The notes under the pieces were generated by a model. That model was not told where the DNA came from, ran no database searches, and was given only the letters and a program-made list of their open reading frames with translations. A DNA stretch of 64,000 bases, taken from Chenopodium formosanum (Eukaryota > Streptophyta > Magnoliopsida > Caryophyllales > Amaranthaceae). The stretch is taken from contig CM044869.1 in NCBI GenBank assembly GCA_024500155.1, positions 46,331,898 through 46,395,897 on the forward strand, given 5' to 3'. This document shows positions 56,842 through 64,000 of this stretch, piece after piece. Position 1 is the stretch's first letter, and every line of letters starts with the position of its first letter. Both the position numbers and the translations under genes were made by a program.

Positions 56842-57702
56842 AGCAGTTCCAACTAGCGCTGGGGCGGCAACAGAGTACAGGGCTCCATAATATGGTTATG
56901 TGAACCTCGTGCAGCAATTTTGGGTTCCTTGGTACAATAGTTAGACCCTCTAAGAAACTTGACATGATTTAATGATCGGCTCGATCACGATTAAATCAGG
57001 TGATCGACCTGATGAAAAGATCGTCTCACTTAGCTTAAACATTGGCTCAAAGGCACCGACATAATGGTTCATAAACAGCAAAGGCACCGACGTAATGGTT
57101 CACAAGCAGCAAAAGTGTCGACGTACTGTCATAGCGGAAGCAAAGTTCAAGCGAACTTTAAAGGATCAACAGGCATTGGTCTTCGGTGATATTCTTCGGA
57201 GTATTATCACAAAAAACGGAAGATGGCTACAAGTAGAGTTATCTTCGATCGTGTTCCCTAGGATGTGGAAGATGGTCACAAAAAACTGAATATGGCTACA
57301 GGCAGAGTTATCTTCGATCGTGTTCCCTAGGATGTGGAAGATGATCACCAAAAACTGAAGATGGCTACAAGTAGAGTTATCTTCGATCGTATTCCCTAGG
57401 ATGTGGAAGATGGTCACAAGCGGCGGAGAATGACTGCAAGAAGAGTCATCTTCGATAAAATAGGAGGCAGCTACAAGCAAAGCAGTCTTCAAAATGCAAC
57501 AAATCGGTTACCTTCAGAGACGTGTGCTCGAAGGTGCAAGGTACGCGTTTCTTAACTCTTTTATCTGTTTTAACTAACGCTAGTTTGCAGGTATCGGCGT
57601 TACAAGAATGATTTAGGATCACAGAACGTTCTGAATCATTCTCCGTCCCTATCGCTACTTTGACTTTCATTTTCGAAACTTGCGTTTCTCCAAACTCAGT
57701 TA
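56842..57702. other. Region between PMD promoter and 3' LTR of element E
   Basis: Contains a block (about 57170-57480) of imperfect repeats of GAAGATGGCTACAAGTAGAG and ATCTTCGATCGT-type motifs, about 65 bp apart, four or so copies. No gene is supported. Confidence 0.5.
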
Positions 57703-57715
57703 AAGTGGGGGATTC
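57703..57715 (+). other. Polypurine tract of element E
   Basis: AAAGTGGGGGATT directly precedes the 3' LTR. Confidence 0.75.
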
Positions 57716-59526
57716 TGTAGACACCCAAACGTGACTCCCCAAAACCAAACCCAGTGATGAATAACTTTTGCGTCGAATGATAATCGAACGAGGTAAAAGT
57801 GTGAAAGGTCAAGTGTTGCGGTTAGTTTTTATTAAAAATTCTTTCTTTCTGTTTTCGAAAACAACTCTATTTTATGAAAACAGCCAATCAAGTTTAGTTT
57901 GTTCCACGACAAGGGTCCAATAATAGTGTAGTTGGATGGGACTTGCAAAGAGCTTTACAACGATATATTATAAGCCCAATTCCGATAAAAAATGAGGAAG
58001 TTATGGCCAAAATACTAAAGTGGGCCCGGTTTGATCTTTACATGCGGCCCAATGATCTAAGGGAGGGCCCAATGTTAATTATTATTCCTAAAGTTATTAG
58101 AATTAATTATAGTCTTCTAGAATTCTCTAGAAGGTTCTTTTTAATCCTAATAGCATTAGAATTAATAATTATATTTTGATAAGTTTTATGAAAGATACGA
58201 TTTCAGTTTTCATACGGACTTTACAAATCAATTTTGATTCATATGTGGGCTCCGTGTTTGAAAGCGCGTAGAAATCCAGGCTGTCGCCAAGCGACAAGGT
58301 TGGTTTTGCAGCGACAAAGTGGAGTTTTATTCCTTATCAAATTCTACCTATTTTCGGACTGTTTTCTTATAAATAGGGTCCTGAACCTCCGTTTTCAATC
58401 ATCAATTCTCATCTACAATCAATTCACAATCATCTCTCTCTCTCTCTAAAGCTAGAAGTTTTCTCTCTCTCTTTTTCTAAACCTTCCCTCATACAAAATT
58501 TCGCATTCACGAGATTTAGAAACACCTAGCCAAGTTCGAAGTTGCCTTCGCCCTAGACGTGAAAGGTTATAATTTCTGAGGGTTTGGTCCCTAATCTCTA
58601 TTTTCATTATTTAATTTGATTGTTTGATTTTATATTTTCCTTGAAGTTACTAACGCGTGTGTTTTGTTATTAGAAAGAGATACGAGGCATCAAAGTATGT
58701 AATCTTATTGCTCTATTCTTGTAGAAAGCATGTTTAATTTTATTAATTCCTAGCATCATGCTTAAGATGTTATTATTGCTTTCTAGTATCATGTTTAGGG
58801 TGCTTCCTATGCTTTCTAATATCATATCAATATCATGTTAGTACCATGTTAGGGCTAAAGGTTTGATCTTTATTGCTTAGTGACATGCTAGGGTTTGTTA
58901 TTAATCATGTTAGTATCATGCCTAGGATCTTGCTATTATTAAGCTTTATTATTAACATGATAATTATTGTCATAATTATTGTTATTATTATTATGATTAT
59001 TATGTTGCTTGATATTATATTATTGTTATTGCTTGATCACGCCCTCTCTTGCAAGTTTAAAGGGAATTTGTACTTGTAATCACGCTTAATAAGATAATTA
59101 ATAATCTTGTTAGGGCTAATATGATTATAATTCAAGTGATCGCCAATAATAGTTTTATTTGTGCATTAAATTCAACCAACATAGATAAACAGGTTTAGGG
59201 TTAATCTGTTGATTGCATGCTAATCAGAAAGCACACATGAATACGAGAAGAATGAAGTAGAGGCCTATTTAGGGAAGGTTCAATCTCTTTTAGGTTGGAT
59301 TTGTACCTTCATCCCCGAACCCTATTTGGTTCAAGACCTTTTGGAGTTGACGATCTCCTGGATTGTTAAGGGGTGTAATCTTCACCTTGTGAACGGTTTA
59401 CAAGTTCCTAAAACTTGTTGGTGACTCTTTTGCTCTAGCTTCCTTCCCTTTGGACGCCACCATGCTTAAGTGTATGATCACAGTGGGGTTCAAGCTTAGG
59501 GTTAATTGCTTGAAATATTCCCTACA
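57716..59526 (+). repeat. 3' LTR of element E
   Basis: Same ends as the 5' LTR and very similar throughout, but shorter by about 58 bp. Two losses explain this: 40 bp (two palindrome units) and about 20 bp in the AT-rich part of U3 near 58185. Confidence 0.93.
58282..58376 (+). promoter_or_regulatory. LTR promoter module of element E (3' LTR, contracted array)
   Basis: Only one full unit, TGTCGCCAAGCGACA at 58282, and the half unit at 58302-58316 remain; TATA box TTATAAATAG at 58367-58376, still 50 bp away. Confidence 0.8.
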
Positions 59527-59645
59527 CACCCCACTCTCTTATTTTTGTTAACCGTTAGAAAATTTCCAATTTTGAAAATATTCTAACGGTACCTTTTTGG
59601 TAATTTCTATCTTCAAGCTTCTTGAACATAAAAATTAGGGGCAAT

Positions 59646-60174
59646 TATTGGGCCCATACTCCTAAGAAGCCCAAAAGTCGTAGGGCACAATCAAAGAAAT
59701 AAAGAAAGCGAGCCAAAATCAACCAAAATCAAGAAAACAGCTTGATTGGCACAAGTATGGCAAGAGGATCAGGGAATTAATTATTTGGGAAATATACCAA
59801 AGATACACAGGCTATGCGATGAAAGAAGAACAAAATCAAAGATCTTGTGTTTTGAATATTATTCAGATATCCATGTAAACACTAGCAATCCTTAGGTCTA
59901 AATAGCTAAACAAAGAATTGTAATAGTTTCATACGCACATTCATACATTAATACAAACATATTAGCAAGTTTCTAATGAATTCTATGTCTATTCAGAACA
60001 AGGAGCCTGTCCTTACTTAGTATTGTATCTCTTCGCTTTCTATTATTTAAATTACTCGTTCTTTACTTTATTATTGTTCTTGGTTATTGTGATTGATATT
60101 GTAGGATTGATTGTTATTACCTTTTAAACTTTAAGCAAATTTGTAGACCTACCCTACTATGATTTGCCTAAACA
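59646..60174 (+). repeat. 3' LTR of retrotransposon B
   Basis: Starts TATTGGGCCC (the canonical TG has become TA) and ends CTAAACA before TSD CTGCC. A purine-rich tract ATTAGGGGCAA lies just upstream. Confidence 0.88.
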
Positions 60175-60179
60175 CTGCC

Positions 60180-60804
60180 ACTTTTTCATCATATTTTCCT
60201 TTGTATCCACCAAACACTATCCATCAATGGTAGCTACAAGTACAACAAATTTTTCTATCTCCTCTTCATCTAAAAAATACTAAATATATTAGCAATATAT
60301 CATCATCAATTTCTTGCGATGAAGAACAAGTTTCCACCTGATGACAAGATGGTGATGGTTACGGCGAAGGAGAGAAGCGAAGTCATTCGTGGGGCAGAAG
60401 AGAAAGAAAGTTTAAGAGAATTGAAGAGGATGGAGAGGAGTAAAAAGATAAAGATTGTTGATTATATTAGTCCATGGTTTATGCTTGAATTGTTTTGATA
60501 ATTGCTTGAGATTGTCGGATTTTTTGAAAAATACCCAAAAAATCGAATTGGGGCTTTCTTATGTGATGTATAATTGTTGAAATTGATTGTCCCATATGAT
60601 TGTATGTTGAATTGTGAGCATTTTGGTAACAGATGCATGTATTTTGCTTGAGAAATGAGCAAGTTATATATGTTATTCCCATGACCTTTAGTATGAGATA
60701 TTCAATGGAGGTTCCGCCATTGTTATATATATATCATCAAACAAATTATACATATCCTCAAACAAGTTATACATTCCTCCATCAAATAATTTATATCCTC
60801 CAAT
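60180..60804. other. Right flank of element B: unassigned DNA with a short open frame
   Basis: ATG 60319 opens a 59-codon frame to TGA 60498 (plus strand): hydrophilic, Lys/Glu-rich (MVMVTAKERSEVIRGAEEKE) ending in hydrophobic ISPWFMLELF. It matches no family I know, and there is no supporting context. The remaining sequence is AT-rich. Confidence 0.3.
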
Positions 60805-61190
60805 AATTTATACATATCCTCTATTGGCTGGATGATATCCTCTATTAGTTATATGATCATGGCTAGATGATATCCTCTATTGGCTATATGATATCATTTA
60901 TTATTGTGTCTATGATATTTTTCATTGGTTGAATAGTATCCTCTATTGGCTATATGATATCATGGCGGGATAATATATTTTATTTGTTGGATGACATCCT
61001 CTATTGGCTATATGATATCATTTATTATAGTGTCTATGATATCTTTTATTGAATGGATGGTATCCTCTATTGGCTATATGATATCATGGCGAGATAATAT
61101 CCTTTATTAGTTATATGATATCATCCAGCCAGTAGAGGATATCATCATCCAGCCAATAGAGGATATCATCCTGCCAATAAAGGATATCAA
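60805..61190. repeat. Higher-order tandem repeat with inverted copies
   Basis: TATCCTCTATTGGCTATATG recurs at about 60871, 60937, 60996 and 61061 (spacing 66, 59, 65) with two alternating tails, giving a roughly 125-bp higher-order unit. At 61130-61185 the same motif appears three times in reverse orientation (CCAGCCAATAGAGGATATCA), so the block can fold back on itself. Confidence 0.75.
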
Positions 61191-61560
61191 AAACCCGCTG
61201 GATCGACGAAATATTTGGTCAGCCTGCACTGACGCAATACATTCTCTTGTATTTAATGTTCTTTCAATGGGTGCACCATGCACTTAGGTGTATTTGTATG
61301 AACCACTAATAATATTCAGAGTTGATCATATTGTCATATCATACAGTGTAAAATATTTAGAATAAATAGTTAGAATGTTATTGTGCTAATTATCCTGGTA
61401 TTTTTATTTGAAAGGAAAAATCATCATCTTAGTTGTCAAAAAAGAAAATAAAATAAATTAAAATAAAAAATTAACGATCGAGATAGAGCAATGAAAGTAT
61501 ATTTTAGTTTTTATGCTTTAGTGGGAGACTCAAATACCTACATATAATTTATATTTTAAT

Positions 61561-62010
61561 TTTAGTTTGAGCATCTCTTTCAATTCGACACTTTACCTCT
61601 ACATACGTTGGAAAAACTATTTTATTTTTCACTACTAAATATAATTAGACCTCAAAAACTCTCCTATTCCCTCCTACAATTGTAATTATTTATAGATGAT
61701 ATAAAATCTAACCTGCTCTTAATCTCACAATTGCAATCTTTTATAGACGAACAAGATCTAACAAGCTATTAATATCATGCAATATTAATTATGTCTTAAA
61801 ACAGTACACCTCCACCTTTTAGTTTGAGCATCTCTTTCAATTTGACAATTTTCCTCTACATTTGTTGGAAAATCTATTTTTTCACTAATAATTATAATTA
61901 GCCCTCAAAATCTCCAACCTCCCGCAGTTGTAATTATATATGAATATTACCTATTAATCTATTATAGACAATCAAGATCTAACCAGCTCTTGTTATCGTG
62001 CATATTACAA
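61561..62010. repeat. Direct duplication, period 257 bp
   Basis: TTTAGTTTGAGCATCTCTTT occurs at 61561 and again at 61818, and similarity extends over most of the following 190 bp, including AACAAGATCTAAC / AATCAAGATCTAACC. The copies are clearly diverged, so the duplication is old. Confidence 0.65.
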
Positions 62011-62045
62011 TAGAAAGAGAAAGTGGATGAAATATATTTTTTTTG

Positions 62046-62088
<43 letters not shown>
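62046..62088. repeat. 43-bp poly(A) run
   Basis: An uninterrupted run of 43 A. It could be a LINE or SINE tail, a mononucleotide microsatellite or an assembly artefact; no matching retroposon body or target duplication is evident. Confidence 0.9.
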
Positions 62089-62090
<2 letters not shown>

Positions 62091-62280
62091 GGAAAGTACA
62101 ATTATAGACAAAAGTTAGAAAAGAGAATGTGGTACAAAGTAAAATGCAAGTAGAAAAATCTAGAGTAATTTAGAAAGTACAATGAGTAAAGTAAAAATGA
62201 AGGTAAAATAATCTTTACATACTATCCAAAAATAAAAACAGAAACAATATTTTGGGTCTCTAAAATAGGAAAATAGGAAC

Positions 62281-62868
62281 TATACCCCCACCGTATTTTA
62301 ATAAGTGTTGCACTTTTTTTTTTTGGCAAAATACTACATTTTGATATTATATCTGTCTCCACTCACGATCCCCTACAAACCCACTACTACTTTGTTTATT
62401 AATTCCGTTCTCTCACATTTATTAATTTTCAATAAATTATTAACGTAGTTATCTTTCTTTTACAATCTTTTAATACTCCAACTACCCCACTTACCTTTTA
62501 TTTTATTTAAGTTACTCCCTCCGTGCTTTAATAAATGTTACACTTTTTTATTTGGCAAAAAACTACATTTAAATATTATATATTTTTTTTCTATTGGTCT
62601 CCACCTAAATCCACTACTACTTTTTTATTATATCGTTCCTCTCACATTCATTACTTTTCAATAAACTACCTCCACTATCTTTCTTTTATAATTTTTTAAT
62701 ACTCTAGCTATTTCATTTACCTCTTATTTTATTTAAGTCAATTAACATTGCCTAAAACTACATGACGGTTAAAATATAATACTTATTAACTACGAAGGGA
62801 GTAATTAAAATGATTAAAATTATATAGCGATCAAAGTGTAACACTTATTAAAACATGGAGGGAGTAAT
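62281..62868. mobile_element. Stowaway MITE, outer copy
   Basis: The left end ACCGTATTTTAATAAGTGTT matches the right end read on the minus strand from 62866, CTCCCTCCATGTTTTAATAA, continuing into GTGTTACAC. It is interrupted by the inner MITE. Confidence 0.55.
62514..62804. mobile_element. Stowaway MITE, inner copy
   Basis: The left end TACTCCCTCCGTGCTTTAAT and the right end read on the minus strand, TACTCCCTTCGTAGTTAATA, are inverted repeats flanked by TA. It lies inside a related element. Confidence 0.6.
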
Positions 62869-63480
62869 ATGGGAGAGAGGGAGTATAAAATGCTGCCTTT
62901 CGTTTTTTTGATGGAAACTTGGGAAGTAATTCGTGGTTCTACACACACTGACTGTCTGACACACTTGAATACAATTGCAAGCTTACAAACTCTGTTGCTA
63001 GTTGCTACTATTTATGGGTTGATGTCGGTCAGAATTTCTGCATCATATTTTTGCTTTTCACTGAAAGTAAAAGGTTTTCTAGTATATTGACTTTGCCGAC
63101 ATACTCACATACTTGATATTTTTAATTTAATGTGCATGCTCCTTTGTCTTTTTGCCACTTACTTTTAAATACAAACGCAACATAGAACTCCTAACTTACA
63201 AATATGAAATATAGAATTAGAAAAATTGATAAAAACAATTTCAACTTTGCTCAATTCACTCAATATAATTCCAACTTATGATTAATCTGAACTTTAATAT
63301 GAATTTGCTTTCAATGGTTTTAAGTGACCAGCAACCTTTTAAATAGGTAATTTTTTAAAATTTATATACACATGTTATCACGTGATTAGTCAACTAAATG
63401 TTTTTTTTTTTTTTAAAGAAATCAACTTAACGTTTTTTTTTAGAAATCAACTAAATGTTTTTAACTTACAAATAAAAATT
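62869..63480. other. Unassigned AT-rich DNA
   Basis: Includes a 73-codon frame starting at 62869 directly at the MITE border; its product is hydrophobic in the C-terminal half and unrecognised. Its ATG is formed by the insertion junction, so I do not call it a gene. Confidence 0.3.
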
Positions 63481-63960
63481 AAAAAAATTGAAAAAAAAAA
63501 ATACACCTTCCCTTCCCCCATCAACCCCCGCTAGCTACCCACCTCCGCCCAACGCCAGGCCACCCGTCAACCCCACTGCTCCCCAGATCCCTCCCTTGCG
63601 CCACCCATACTGTCGCCTTTCACCCTAAACCTCCATTCACCCACCTCGAAATAACCCCCTTCATCTCCCAAAAATCTTTAGTAACACCTCCACCTCTTAA
63701 ACTACTAATCGCCCCTTCCCTAACCTTCGCAATCCCTATTTGCTAGGATTTCAAGGGTGAAGGAGGTGGAGATCGGGGTTTATGCGGGTGAGGGAGGTGT
63801 TTTTTGTAGGATTTTGGGAGTGGGCGACTGGACATGGTGGTTTTGGGCCGTGAAGGAGGACAATAAGAGAAGGGCGGCGCGGTGGAGGACCCTAGGCTAC
63901 GCGGAGGTACGGTGCCGAAGAGGTTGCTGGGCTACCGGGAAGGGGTTGTGGGTTTTTAAT
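63481..63960. repeat. C-rich to G-rich block with skew switch
   Basis: The plus strand is C-rich from 63500 to about 63740 and G-rich from about 63750 to 63950. The halves are loosely complementary (CACCTCCACCTC against GAAGGAGGTGGAGA). The layout resembles the foldback element at 17785-18537, though sequence identity is low. No gene seen. Confidence 0.45.
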
Positions 63961-64000
63961 TTTTGGTTAATTAATTTTTTTTTAATTTTTAAATTTTTTT

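Larger units (their letters stand above)
40938..59526 (+). mobile_element. Retrotransposon E: complete-layout Tat element with two antisense genes
   Basis: TSD CACCC at 40933-40937 and 59527-59531. LTRs at 40938-42806 and 57716-59526. Order: primer site, 1.6-kb leader, gag, protease, RT, RNase H, second RNase H, integrase (ending at 51230), then on the minus strand a DUF7745-like gene and a PMD gene, then the polypurine tract. At 18.6 kb it falls in the Ogre/Tat size range. Gag-pol has several stops and frameshifts, so it cannot move by itself. Confidence 0.94.
21292..60174 (+). mobile_element. Retrotransposon B: old Ty3/gypsy Tat element, host of three later insertions
   Basis: TSD CTGCC occurs at 21287-21291 and 60175-60179. 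The 5' LTR (21292-21433) is internally deleted; the 3' LTR (59646-60174) is 529 bp. Gag and protease lie at 21502-23540, RT to integrase at 33250-36259 and 38217-38283, and an antisense gene at 38840-40747. Removing element C, solo LTR D and element E leaves about 8.6 kb. All reading frames are heavily broken, so B is the oldest layer of the nest. Confidence 0.9.

Noticed and set aside
24711..58316. TGTCGC...GCGACA as an auxin-response-factor site
   Set aside because: The TGTC core fits, but the two hexamers are 3 bp apart, not the 7-8 bp known for ARF dimers on inverted sites; kept only as a possible test.
1..64000. tRNA, rRNA or intact host genes
   Set aside because: I found no cloverleaf-like or ribosomal segment and no frame with host-gene features; tRNA-like matches are limited to retrotransposon primer sites. 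A tRNAscan-SE run would settle it.

Overview
The window is nuclear DNA of a flowering plant, probably a eudicot: AT-rich, no prokaryotic gene layout, canonical GT-AG introns of 67-134 bp, plant-type Stowaway/mariner, hAT and CACTA ends, and Ty3/gypsy retrotransposons of the Tat (Ogre/Retand-like) lineage with two RNase H domains. The species cannot be named from the sequence. I see no intact host gene, tRNA or rRNA. Almost everything is a transposon or the remains of one, arranged as two nests.

Nest 1 (82-19060). The outermost layer is a short hAT-like element with a perfect 8-bp target duplication ATCCCACT (74-81 and 19061-19068). Inside lie one or more Stowaway/mariner elements, including a broken DD39D mariner transposase on the minus strand (16170-17764), a foldback element with a sharp GC-skew switch (about 17785-18537), and retrotransposon A (2453-13920, plus strand). 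A has 412-bp LTRs, a decayed gag-pol, and an intron-containing gene on the opposite strand between pol and the 3' LTR. A CACTA end (to 19670) and unassigned DNA follow.

Nest 2 (21292-60174). The host layer is old Tat element B (plus strand, TSD CTGCC, about 8.6 kb without insertions). Three copies of one other Tat family have entered it: element C (23546-33244, minus strand, TSD CATAG), solo LTR D (36260-38211, minus strand, TSD CTAAG) and element E (40938-59526, plus strand, TSD CACCC, 18.6 kb). C and E each carry two spliced genes antisense to gag-pol: one resembles plant DUF7745 proteins, the other has a plant mobile domain (PMD). C has lost all of pol but keeps gag and both antisense genes.

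The most unusual signal is a 15-bp palindrome, consensus TGTCGCCWGGCGACA, in arrays of about four or five units with a 19-20 bp period. In family C/D/E an array lies about 50 bp upstream of the TATA box in the LTR promoter, again about 50 bp upstream of the TATA box of the antisense DUF7745-like gene, and close upstream of the TATA-like box of the antisense PMD gene. Further arrays lie twice in the leader and once after pol. One repeated cis-element on the sense promoter and both antisense promoters suggests a shared regulatory circuit.

The right flank (60180-64000) holds an unassigned 59-codon frame, a higher-order tandem repeat ending in inverted copies, a 257-bp duplication, a 43-bp poly(A) run, two nested Stowaway MITEs and a C-rich to G-rich block.
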